DNA of 64,000 bases. Source: Pyrocephalus nanus (lineage: Eukaryota; Chordata; Aves; Passeriformes; Tyrannidae). Location: positions 98,505,739 to 98,569,738 of the forward strand of contig CM076259.1 in NCBI GenBank assembly GCA_038380795.1, in the 5' to 3' direction. This document shows positions 36,594 to 47,640 of the stretch, piece by piece; positions within the stretch are counted from its first letter, which is position 1; each line of letters opens with the position of its first letter. The position numbers and the translations under genes are program-made. Under the pieces are notes generated by a model. It saw nothing but the letters and a program-made list of their open reading frames with translations. It was not told the origin of the DNA and did not search any database.

Positions 36594-39500
36594 ACCATTG
36601 TAGTTAGTGTGCATCCCAGTAACCTGCAAGGCCACCCCAAAAACTGAGAGAGGTGTAGGTCTACGTGGGGCACAGGTAGCTGAGAAGACTTTTCCACAAC
36701 AATAGCCCACACACAAATAGCACAGTGCTGACCCCATGTTAAAACCCACTCTAATTTTACTTGCACAACAGATGAAAGCTGAAGTCCTGTCTGGAAAGTT
36801 CTGGTGTTTTCTTAAGGCACTGATATTATGTAGATAAGAAATGGAAAAGTATGTTGTTTACTATAAACTCTGCTTCAAGGACACTTTTTTTAGTCATGTC
36901 TTACTATCTAATTAATAAACATATTGAAGTTGCTGTGCTGAATCAAGGGCAAGGTACAAGGCAAGCAGCTGTAACAGATCTGTGAAACTGGAAGCTAAGA
37001 TCTTTTATCAAGATTGGCAGCAAAAGTTTGTATTTCTTATTTTGTAGTACTAGAAGAGCAAGAACAACACTGGAATAACCAGATTAAGAAAAAAATTCTG
37101 GCATTACAAAATCTAGTTCACTATTTGTCTGGGATGTTATAAAATATCCAGAAAAAAACTGCTTCCATGGTCTTAAATATATTTTTATCATTGTCACAAA
37201 GAGATATAAAGCTTCAAAAATCAGTATTCAGTGCTGTTATTTTGTGGGACAAGAAAAATACCACTCGAAACTTGCTGTTTATAAAAGTTACAATGGTAAA
37301 ATATTTCTCCATTGTAAATTATTTTCAGTTACTAAGTAATATATAGGAATACTGTAATAAGATTTACACAATTTGACTTACATGCAGCTGAAAGTTTCAT
37401 AAAGCAGCATTACTGAAAGCTATGTGAAAAACAATTCCATTATAAAAATTCATTTGAATATAACATAAGTGTTCCTGGAAGGAAGTCATTATAGTGCAGA
37501 TGGTGACCCTGCTTGTAAAATCTATTATAAAGCAAAATTTAGAATAACACTGCTTGCTTCTTTTCTCTGAAAGAAAATTATGGGCTTTAAAGGACTTTGC
37601 TAAAGAGGCGGCCGAAGTAGAACAATATCACTGTGGTAAAATGAATTCTTTAACAAGATTGCAATGAATGAACTCTTGGTCCAAGGAAACTGGTCATTTT
37701 TAGGGTGGACAGAGTAGATTGAGGCCAATTTACAAGCAGATCCCAAGGAAGGCTGTCAAGCATCCTACATGGCATTTCAAGCCAAGACAAAGCATGTCCA
37801 TGTCTACCTGTACACGTCTAACTGGCACCTGGCAAAATCCATGCCCGCAGCTTTATGCTGTGTCACATCCCACCTCACAGCACCTTCCCTGGGGCAAAGG
37901 GCTCCCTCCTGCTCAGCCCTACACAAGCTTTATTCAGAAGAGGGTTCTGTCTGTGGGATGAAGACCACAAGCACAATCACAAGTTCCTTAGTCCTGCAGA
38001 GTCTGCAAGCACCATTAAGATCATTTGCTGATGGAGATGCTGGGCTTTGCTCCATGAGGGTGCCTCTGTTTCCTGCGAGACAAGACAAGCACTGGTCTGC
38101 AGTGTGGAAAGAGGGGAAGGATGGAACAGGTACTGTGATTCCTTTGGCAGAGAGATTTTCTTCTCTGATGTTTGTAGTTCCCCTTACCTGTTTTTATCTT
38201 CTTTTTATTGCTATTGCTGCCTGTCATTACATACAATTTCCTTATTGAGTATTTTGCCATAGATGCAATCAGCCATTACTCAGTTTAGCCTCGCATAAAT
38301 GTTTAAGGAAGCTCACCGCTCACTGCTGGGCCACATACAGGTTGCAATTTATACAATCTGTAATATTAACCCAACTAAAGGGGAGAAAGGATAAAAAGAT
38401 AAGAAAACTAATACGAAAAGCAGACTTAAAAAGACAAGTAAGTTGGTTCACTTTGATCTCATTGTTTGAGCTACTCTGAAGGTTTTTTGATCTGTCTTGC
38501 TGTTTCAACTACCATTTAACTGCTCAGTGTGAATGAGCCACTCAGCACTTCTCCCTCTAGAGTAAGTCTCTGGTAGAGGATGCAGCCCTCCTGTTCCCCT
38601 TACCCATCTCTGCAGCCTGCCAGCTTCCACCACAGCAGGTGTGTCATGCTGTGTGAGTTTACACAAAGATCAAGGGCTTGAGAGATTGAGAGTCTCCTGA
38701 GACATTCCATATATGCTGGGGTAATTCTGGCTATGTTGAGAGATGAGAATTTGATCCTCTGTCCTTAAAGAGATTAGTTTTATGAAGCAGTTAGGCAATT
38801 CAAAAAAATGAAAGCTATGGTCCCACATTCTTCTTCTTCAGTTTTACTGTATTTAGCCAGCCTGTCACACCCCTGTTGTATGTGATAAACAACTGAAATG
38901 TTCAAGTCTACCAAGGGCATTTTATAGTGGGCCTGCATGGGCAATTGCTGCTTCCATACATGATGCAGTGTTTTCAAACTCTGCGACACCAGTGCCAAAA
39001 GTTAACTTGCTGACAAGAAACGCACTAGAACTTAAATTAATTAAAATGTTCTGTATTGCAAAAATCCCATCAATCTCAAAATTTAAGGCTGCCCTCACAG
39101 CTCTTTGTGCTTGATGAATTCTCATAATCTCTTGAATAAGTTTTCTCTACATATCTTTGCATGACAGAGTCAGGGCATTAAGCTTCTATCATTCCAGGGA
39201 TGCCAAGATTTTTCCTTCAGTCTTTTCAGCAATGGATGATGTATGTTTGCTGCATATCATCACCATCTTTCTGAGCTTTACAGAAGTATGCTGCATAATC
39301 CTAGAGTTATCTTCCTACAAATATATTTTTGTTTCACTAATCTGTTAAAAAAAAAAAAAAGGAGGAAAGAAACTCTTCTAGAGCTCACCTCTGCCTTTCT
39401 TTTCCCTCAAAGAGGATTTTCTCCCTTTGCTTACAAGAGGTGAGACCTCCTTCAACTGCAAATGGATGGGATTCTTGGTGAATCCCATGACATCACAGAA

Positions 39501-40406
39501 AGGCAAAACATAGCTACAATATGTCACTTCCTGCAATTTAATGCCTTTGAGCCAACTTTCATCATCCAGGAGACATAAACATGCAGGAAAGCATACACAA
39601 AGGAGACTCAGAGACCCTGTAGAGTGGGGATGGTGCTGAAAACAGGTAGCTAGCAGGGGCCACCAGGTACCTGGCAGCAGAGCAGGACAGGAGACTGGTG
39701 TCTCCTTCCTCCCTTCTTTGCAGCCCTCCTGCTCCCCATCGGAGCCCTGACCTCCCTGCTGGCAACCTCGAGGACTTCTCTTCAGGGAGAGGCCATCCCT
39801 CTCCATGAATCCAGAACACACAACTCACAGACATGCAGTCCCAGCTCCTTGTTGGAGTTCTGCCACAAGTGACCTGATGGTAATGAAGTGAGCACTTCCA
39901 TCAAAATGGAAATGCAAACAATGAAGTTTTATGCCCTGGAACAAGTTATTAGTTGTAGTCAACCAATGTTGTAAGCATTGTAACTTGAGACAAGATAGAT
40001 ATTATTACTAATCATCTGATCCAAAGCTGTGCCCTGAATCTGAGGCTAATCATGAAAATATTTCTCTCACACCCACTCACTACAACAACAAATGCTGCCA
40101 AGTGTAATAAATTTCCCCTTTTTTGTTGATCTGCCTATGTCCAGAGTTTGCTGCTTTTCTGTTAAGATCATTCCAACAAGAAAAGCGTAAATTCTTCCCT
40201 AGCTGCCACATTATCAGTAATTGCATGTCTTGAGAATTATTTTGCCTGGTTTTACCACCCAAGAAGCTAATAATAGATAAATTGAAATGGTGAAAAGAAA
40301 AAGATCAATATGTTAAAAATTGAGCACAACCAGGTCTTTTAAATAAACATGTGCACTTCAGCCTCCTGCTGGTAATACACAATTTCTGGAAAGGTTATAT
40401 ACTCAC
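36594..40406. other. Unique DNA, no gene established
   Basis: AT-rich to about 37700, then a GC-richer stretch holding a 159-codon plus-strand frame (37769-38248) with a hydrophobic end but no domain or splice support. A run of 14 A lies at 39347-39360. At 39413-39439 the + strand shows a 27-nt candidate microexon (acceptor ctttcttttccctcaaag, donor AAGAG|GTGAGA). The minus strand across the same place carries a purine-rich open stretch ending at its own donor-like site; both are probably decoys. Confidence 0.45.
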
Positions 40407-40562
40407 TTGCAAGTGTCAGTCTTAATGTGCGCCAACTTGAAGAGGCCAACATAGCTCCTCTGCTCCACAATGGTCCCAGGCCCCAGCCCACTCTCCAAGC
40501 TAACAGTGTAGTTGTGTCTGATCTTCTGCCTTTGTCTCCAAAGCTGGACTGTTCTGACCATA
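40407..40562 (-). other. Candidate exon, weak acceptor
   Basis: Minus-strand segment ending at a good donor (TTGCAA|GTGAGT). The open frame through it reads, in part, LESGLGPGTIVEQRSYVGLF and ends KTDTC plus a split codon. The composition is protein-like (balanced charge, glycine turns). The acceptor (cgagtatgagttacag) lacks a real pyrimidine tract, and a second frame is also nearly open. The family is unknown; treated as a weak candidate. Confidence 0.17.
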
Positions 40563-43321
40563 CTGTAACTCATACTCGGGCATTCACACATGTTTTGGCA
40601 CAAGGCAATTCTGTCAGTCGGTATTATGAAGCTTAAGATCTCCAAACTCACTTTACTTACGAGCGTTCTCCTGTCCTACTCCAGAATGGTCCAGCCACTA
40701 ATAATTTTCTCCTCTCAAAATCAGTCCTTGGCTATTTTCATGGCCATCTTTCCTCTTGAGAAGATTGTCTTTTGACTATAACAGTTCAATAAATTCACTA
40801 AAGGTCTTCAAAAGCATTTGTCAGAGCTCCCCCCAGCCTGGATGAACATCGTTTCACAGGTCACATTTCCAGAGCTTTTCTCCCCGAATTTAATGCATAA
40901 AGCAATCTTATATCTACACATTTTGGATGATACAGGTGTTCAAGTAACAAAAAAGGAATTAGTGTGGCAATATGCTACACTGAGAAACACTTGAGGTTAT
41001 GAAATACATTATGAAGGTTAATCATCTACTGGCTAGCACAAGCAGGTCTGTTACAGACAGTTAAACTGTCTGTACTAACACAAAATGCTGTGTTGGAATG
41101 CAGCAAATGCACCAAAGTACCACAAAAAACATTTTCATATCCACAAATACATATTTTCCATCCCAAACGAAACTGTTCCTTCCTTGAAAGAAACAGATGT
41201 TATGGCAAAGCTGGTTTCTCTTTTAGGACTGATTGTTTTTGTCAGCTTAAACTTTTTTAGCTGGTACACAATGATATGATTTTGATCTGTCACTTCTTTA
41301 CCAAGAAAATGGAAACATAATGAAAAATGAAATCCTACTGAGATGATGAATCTTAATCACAGCAGGGAAAAGGAATATTTTGTGCTACTTCTGTAGAAGC
41401 AGTAACAAAGGCATGAAGAAAATAAACCAAGGTAGACTAGCAGCTCAATTACACAGCACAACTGAAAGCAAAAATGTAAAGGTTTAAAATACAACACTGC
41501 TCAGTACTCTACTTTGGGCTAAATTGATACAGCAAGACAAATAATTTAAAAACTCTTAATGCTCTCATTTTATTGTATTTCCCTTTTGAAATTCCTAACC
41601 AACACCATTCATGACAGGGTAGTAACACAGGGGTCAGGAAGCATGCCTGAAATATTATGAAAACAATATTACTTTTCCACTTGTCATTTGCAATAAAGTG
41701 AGATGATACACTAAGCTCATCATTATTTTCTCTTAAGGTCTGTTTGTGGTAGCTGAAAATATCTGTCAAACATAGAAGTGCAGTACACTGTCAGCTCACA
41801 TGGCATGAAACGTCAACTCTTTCTAGACTGAGCAGACAAAAAGACAGAGGGGTGTATAGTGGCAGTCTTAGAGGTGCAGTTTTGCCTGCCCAACCCTGCA
41901 CAGTTAAGTACTCAGAAAAGAGTGAATTACATGGGTTTTAACAGAAATATTCTGAAATTTGCTACTCATGATCTACATTTCACTATGAACCCTTTCGTTC
42001 TTAATCTAATCATGGCAAAAACTATGAAAATACACCCAGGAAGATCCTTTGATCATGGGTGGTTCCATTCTCCATTCTGCACACTGCTAGATCAGCCAGC
42101 AAGAGAAATTTGATCCAGGCCAGGCAGAGACAAAAAATTACATTTTTGTTGAATAAGCCAAATCCTTATACTTTTATGCATGCTGCAGAAGGCCAGAATA
42201 ATACCTAACACAGAAAATCTTGCTGGCATAGGGTTAAAGCCCAAATACTGAAAGAGCAGAAGAACTCAACATTGGATGAGTGCTTTGCTCCACATGGCCA
42301 CAACATTTCTGATCTGATAATCAGAAACAAAAAGTTAGATGGATTTGTGGTAGGCCTTGAATGTAGTATGAGGAGAACAAATCTTGCAACAGCGACTCAT
42401 TTTGAAAGAAAAAAACTGGTTAACCAAGGAGTGATCGTGCCTTTGGAAAAGTTACTAAGGTGTTCACTATACTGTCTGTGCTTGCCCTAACTAGTCCAGA
42501 CTAAATTTGATAAAAACCTTGGGAGATTAGAACTCCTCAGTCAGAAAAGAAACAGAAACTGGAATTTCAGAAATATCCAGAATCAAGGAAAAGAAGATCT
42601 AAACCAATTTGGAGTGGGAGGAAGGGGGAGGACCTGCCGTAACCATTCATCGTCCTTGTGTGCTCACTCAGGTCTGTGGGAATCAAAACAGTTTCTTCCA
42701 TCTTTGCTATAATGAAAATTGTTTCAAATTGATCTCTCTTTTCAGCAAAAGTCAGAGTGGAGCCTAATGCTCTTTAACACAGCTATTATCATGTCACTAA
42801 GTGTTCAAACAGGATATTTCTAAGGATGTTTTGGGTAGGAATTACCATTCCCTGGAGCAGCCCAAGATCATTGTTAATGTTCAGTTCTTGTCAGTCATCC
42901 CCCATACACCAACACTAACAGAGCTAAAAATAGCAGCACAGTTTTGGCGAAGGATATTCTCCAATGTAAACCTTTTATAAATTAAGGGGATTTTTTTAGA
43001 TTGGATATGTATCATCAGCAGAGCCAGTTAAGTGTGGCACAAAGTAAAGTGTCCATGAAAACAAGGGAGAACTTTCCACATTTTCTCAGCCTGCTAAAAA
43101 GAGAGAAAAATGACTGAAATTGTTCTTTTTCCTGCCTCTGCTTAAAGTGTCATTGGACTGAACTCTGAATAACGTCCAGGAATCTGAAGACCTCTCTTCA
43201 ATTAAATGTATATTTTCTAGAATGGAGCTGGAATTAGCCCACAGCTGCAGGTTTCAGATACCCTGCCTTTATGTTACAAGTAATCCATTACAAAATACTC
43301 AAAAACTATTCCTCCCCCGCT
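40563..43321. other. Unique AT-rich DNA, no gene seen
   Basis: No repeat family, RNA gene or convincing exon was recognised. The frames present are 60-90 codons and scattered on both strands. Confidence 0.5.
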
Positions 43322-43353
43322 AAAAAAAAAAAAAAAAGAAAAAGAAAAAAAAA
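43322..43353. repeat. A-rich tract with AAAAG units
   Basis: A run of A interrupted by single G residues, typical of a decayed poly-A or simple A-rich repeat. It directly follows a short C-run (cctcccccgct). Confidence 0.9.
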
Positions 43354-43762
43354 GCAGCCTGTAATAACAATAACTAATAGCTGAAACAGATAGAACACAT
43401 ACACAGATTTTTATTTGTGGTATGATCAGTCCAAACTACAAATCCAATGACTTGTCTTCTAGTAAACACCCCACCTTGGCGTAACTTCCCCAGGGGCATA
43501 TCCAACTTACTTCTAAGACGCAGTCAGAACAGCATGTGGTAAAACAGAAGAAACATATGGTTTGTGGTTCCTGCCTATGCCTTATTCGACAGTCGCGGAT
43601 TTAACAAAAGCTGGTTGGCTTAGGTTAAATTACTGGTGCAAAACCAATTAGACATACTTGGCCACGTGCACAGGTCCACATGGGCAGGGATCCCAAGGCA
43701 TGGGGTGTGCGTAGGAGATGTCTGTGTGTGGTATGTGTGAACCCTCTCTTTTCTCTCTGACG

Positions 43763-44203
43763 CTAAAGGAAAGATCTGAGATAAAAGATGACACTCACTG
43801 AACCATAGGGAGAAACAAGGCTGGGCAAGGGAAAAGATAATGAAGAAAAAAAGAGAATGGAAATTGGAATACAGAAAAAAGGGAGGAAATTAAAAACTGA
43901 CAGTACGCATAGCAGAAGGATAAATCTGTGGCTAACGTACAGGACAAAGAGTCCTTGCCAAGCACCATGTGTAACCACAGTCACATCTTCCCTTATTATT
44001 TCAGTTAGCAGATCTGCCAAGCGAGGGAAATACTGAGCTAATGCAGGTAGGAAAAACTGCATGAAGTCCTGCGAGTAATGTTGCTCACTTGCTGTTAGCA
44101 CAAAATAAACTAATGTTGTCCCAACCTTTTTGGTCCAGAAGCCAAAAAAGGGCCTTGTTCTTATTTTGAAGAGGTCAGAGATGTAATGAACATTAGCTGA
44201 CAA
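43763..44203 (-). other. 146-codon open frame of unknown nature
   Basis: A minus-strand frame of 146 codons. The N-terminal part reads like protein, for instance LADLLTEIIREDVTVVTHG, and the last third is a hydrophobic run rich in F, L and S. No known domain, Kozak context, splice structure or repeat origin is recognised. It could be the remnant of an old retroelement or pseudogene, or a chance frame; the length alone is not significant in a window of this size. Confidence 0.12.
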
Positions 44204-45828
44204 GACTTCTGCCCTGTTTCACTCTACATCCCAAACTCACCTGGGAGGGTCTAGCCATGAGGAGGCAGGGGTTCACTGCTGCCTGGGAGGGATCCTGGGT
44301 GACAGGGGCTGGTGAGGACAAGTGAAAGCAGTCCCCTCCATCCATTCTCAAAGGGACCAGCAGCTATTCCTAGCTGCTCACACTCAGTTTCTCCTTTCCT
44401 TCTCCTGCCACAAATGACTCAGGGTGGCATAACACAAAGCAATCACCTGCAAAAGGCTTTCCTGGTCAAGAACAGCTCCCTTTGGCTCTTTTGGCTACTT
44501 CCATAGAGATGCAAGAGTTGGAGGAGGCCAAAACCCCTTCTCTCTTGGTTCCACCCAGTACCATCCAATACAGCAGGGCAACAGGAAAGCTGGGCAGGGG
44601 TAGGGGCTGTCGGGCCCCCAGCTCACACCGTGGCTACAGCTGTAAGCCCAGCAGCAGCTCTGCAAGTGCTAATACACTGCTTTGTGCTTTCCCATAAGGG
44701 ACTCTCCTGATGCAGTTCGGAACAGCACTTTTGTACACAATAAAATGCCATTTTTTCTCCTAAACAAAGTTGTCCAAAAGTGCCAAAAGTGACAACCACC
44801 CAGCCCTAAGTAAAGGAAGCGCCACGCAACCCAATAATATTTGCTCACTTCCACTGCAGTCTCAAAAATAGCTGTTGCTCCAGAAACTTCTTCAGGCTTC
44901 TTCAGAGCAGCTGGCAGATCTGAAACCTGTCTTTTACATTTCCACAGTATCTCTGCTGACCTAGCCAGCCACCCTGTCTCCTAATTTGGTAGCGATCCTC
45001 TGGCCTCTCCTGCTGTGGGCTGTGTGTTTGCTCGCAGACTGAGGAAACTGCAGCCAGGCAAGGATCTGTCTCAGCACAGCAAAAAGCAGTGGAGGTGGAT
45101 GGGATAGGATGATGGCACCTGCACTCAAGCTGTCTTGGACCCATATGCAGCAGGGTAATCAAGCATGAGAAGAGAATGAGTGTATGGTATGGCCCAGGCC
45201 ACAAACAAGACCCATAGTAAAAAAAAATGAAGCACTGTTTTGCCTCACAGTGTGACTAAACATAGTTCTTCAACATTCTGGGGACAAGCTTACCTTGGTT
45301 CAGGGAAGCTCCTGTCACTCAGGAACACATGCTGGTCAGCAGGCTATGGGGCTTACATCTCAGCTGGCCTAATAAAAGGCTGCAATGGAGAACACCCCAA
45401 ATTTGCAGCCAGGTTGTCACAGCACTAAATTGGGTTGAGCAGCAACCTCAACCTGGCTCCCTTATACCCAGATGATGGGGTAGGGTGAGGTCTATCACTA
45501 GTAATTCATAGGGGTTTTTTGCTTTAATATCCGTTTTTGCTAGCAGGAATCCTACCTTAGAGCCAAGCAAGATCCTTGCTGAATCTCTATTTCAAAAAAT
45601 ACAAAACATAGAAAGTTTCTGCTTGTATAATTAGGATTTTCTGATATCAAATATATTTAAAAAAATTTGTAGCTATCTCTACAAAAGTTTGTGCTTTTGT
45701 ACTCACAGTCCCAGCATGTGCTCTGTAAGTGCGCAGCAGCTTCAGGGTGAGAGTAAATGTTAGTGTGCTTCTCCTATAAAAAGCACATACAAACACAAAG
45801 GCAGAAAGGAATTCTCCCTATATTTCAG
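44204..45828. other. Unique DNA, moderately GC-rich, no gene seen
   Basis: GC-richer than the flanks between about 44220 and 45180. Open frames of 60-100 codons appear on both strands without recognisable domains. Confidence 0.5.
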
Positions 45829-45922
45829 CTGCAAGGATCCTCTACAGAAGTACTGAGAAGTAAGTGCACAGAGTCCTGTTTCCCCCATGGGATGGAAACA
45901 TATAAATTCCAAATAATTCAAG
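45829..45922 (+). other. Candidate 94-nt exon, only one frame open
   Basis: Plus-strand segment between a good acceptor (ggaattctccctatatttcag) and a near-perfect donor (ATTCAAG|GTGAGC). Of the three frames only one is open, and it covers all 31 codons. Part of it reads SKCTESCFPHGMETYKFQ, with two cysteines (phase 0 in, phase 1 out). An internal donor-like site (GAGAA|GTAAGT near 45857) could give a shorter form. The paired cysteines and turn residues are protein-like, but no family is recognised. It lies on the strand opposite to most other candidates. Confidence 0.27.
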
Positions 45923-46792
45923 GTGAGCCAAAGAGAAAAACCATCCAGGCAGGATAAAAAATTCCAGCTGCATGCTGACCGCAACAGAAATCAAGACAAC
46001 TGTTCAAAGAGCTGTGCCAGGCATCCAGATGCTGCTGCTGGCATAAGAAGAAGATCTTCCACAGTCTGATAGCAGCTGGTTCCAGGGACAGCAGCCAAAG
46101 TCTGAACTTAAAGTAGAGAAGAAAGGAGAGAGACTTGACAGCTCACCACCTGATCAGCAACCTTCCTTCTGTACAGGCATATGCATGTTAGTTAGTAATC
46201 ATTAATGTTCATCAGGAAGTTGAACACTTTCATATAGAAAAAAACCACAGGTTTTGTGCATGAGTGTAGTAGGCCCTACGACCCTGAGATGAACAGGACT
46301 GACACCTGTAAAAACCTCACTGCTCATGTAGGCAGGGCCACTGCAGGATATCTGGATGAGAAAAAAAACCTGCTTGAGAGCATGGAGCTAGAGCTCTCTC
46401 AAGTTTTTCACTATTTCTGCACGGTGTTCTCTTTTAAAATGTTCACTTCCTCAGTTACTGGAACAATCAGGACTTGTCAATCTTTCTGTGTCTGCACCTA
46501 TCCCCTTTTATTTCAAACTGCTGCTGACACCCTCCTTCAGCCTCCTGGCACATGGTTTGGGCACTGCACGAGAAGGTGCCTCAAACTGAATGGCATTAAG
46601 ATAATGAAGGGAACCTGAAATGCTCCTATTATTAACTGTCCCTAGGGATTGCTTCCCAGGCACTTTCAGGCATGTCTGTGGCTCAAAAAACATAAGTTGT
46701 GTATACTTCCTTCAATCCAGGATACTTGAGACTGACATAACTCACCATAGGGTATGAACATAACTCTGCTCTGCCCCTCTACTCTGCTCTAA
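45923..46792. other. Unique DNA with one 120-codon frame
   Basis: A plus-strand frame of 120 codons (46256-46618) begins MHECSRPYDPEMNRTDTCKN and contains no recognisable domain. It ends shortly before the CR1. It is not supported as a gene. Confidence 0.4.
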
Positions 46793-47259
46793 TGAGATCC
46801 AACCAGGAATAATGTGTCCAGCTCTGGGATCTCAGCACACGACAGACACGGTCCTGTCGGAGTGAGTGTAGAAGGCTGGAGCACCTCTCCTATGAGGACA
46901 GGCTGAGAGAGTTGGGATTGCTCAGCCTGGAGAAGGGAAGGCTTCAGAGACACCTCACAGCACCTTCCAGTACAAGAGAGCTGGAGAGGGCCTTTTCCCA
47001 TGGAGATGTAGTGAACAGGACAAGGGGCAGGTGTTTTAAAAGGAAAGCAGGAAAGTTGAGATTGGACGTAAAGGAGAAGTTTTTTATGATGACTGTGATG
47101 AGACATTCAAAGAATCTGCACTGCTGTGGATGTCCCATCCCTGGGGGTGTCCAAGCCCAGGCTGATTGGAGCTTTGAGCAACCTGGTCTAGTGGCACATG
47201 CCCCTCCCCATGGGATTTTAAGATCTCTTCCAATCCAAACCATTCTTTGGTCCTGTAGT
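46793..47259 (+). repeat. CR1 LINE fragment, 3' end
   Basis: CR1 3' portion in + orientation. Landmarks are TGTGTCCAGCTCTGGGATCT, AGGCTGAGAGAGTTGGGATT, GCTCAGCCTGGAGAAGG, TTTGAGCAACCTGGTCTAGTGG and the closing CTTCCAATCCAAACCATTCT. Translation gives ELGLLSLEKGRL, the usual end region of the CR1 polymerase, in a broken frame. The final octamer repeat is degraded (CATTCTTTGGTCCTG), and the copy shows small internal losses. Open frames of up to 133 codons on the opposite strand are shadows of this repeat. Confidence 0.93.
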
Positions 47260-47390
47260 ACGTGGAGTTGGCAGAGAGAAGTAGGGACTGACAGACAGTA
47301 ACTCGAAGGATCTGAGTTAGGTGTCTGCTCCTGGACACAATTCAAGTAGTTAGAGGTCAGCTATTGTTATGACATGTGGTAGAAAAAAAC

Positions 47391-47640
47391 TGTTGTGGTT
47401 TACATGCAGATGGTGGCAATTAGCTATGACACTATATTCAAGCTATATAGTACAGAATGAATTAAGACAAAGCATTACCAGGAGGCATAAAACATCCTCT
47501 GAGGTGAAAAGGTTACAGAGAGAAAATTTTAAGGATAAATAGAGCTGGAGTGCAACTCAGCCAGGGGATCCCATTCCCAGGACTTTGCTAACAGCAGCAA
47601 TAAATCTACTTCTCAGGAGAGAGATAAGCTTGTTCTTAAT
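47391..47640 (+). mobile_element. Possible degraded LTR
   Basis: The segment begins TGTTGTGGTTTACATGC, similar to the ends of several avian LTR families. It carries a TATA-like ATAAATAG at 47535-47542 and an AATAAA at 47599-47604, spaced as in a retroviral U3-R boundary. The right end and a target-site duplication could not be defined, so the boundary is approximate. A chance combination in AT-rich DNA is possible. Confidence 0.25.

Noticed and set aside
37769..38248. 159-codon plus-strand frame with hydrophobic C-terminus
   Set aside because: No domain and no splice support; the hydrophobic end comes from a T-rich tract.
38185..38250. Near-perfect minus-strand donor AACAG|GTAAGG
   Set aside because: The sequence upstream of it on the minus strand is purine-rich and offers no pyrimidine tract or plausible acceptor.
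46944..47345. 133-codon minus-strand frame
   Set aside because: It lies almost wholly antisense to the CR1 copy at 46793-47259 and is a shadow of that repeat.
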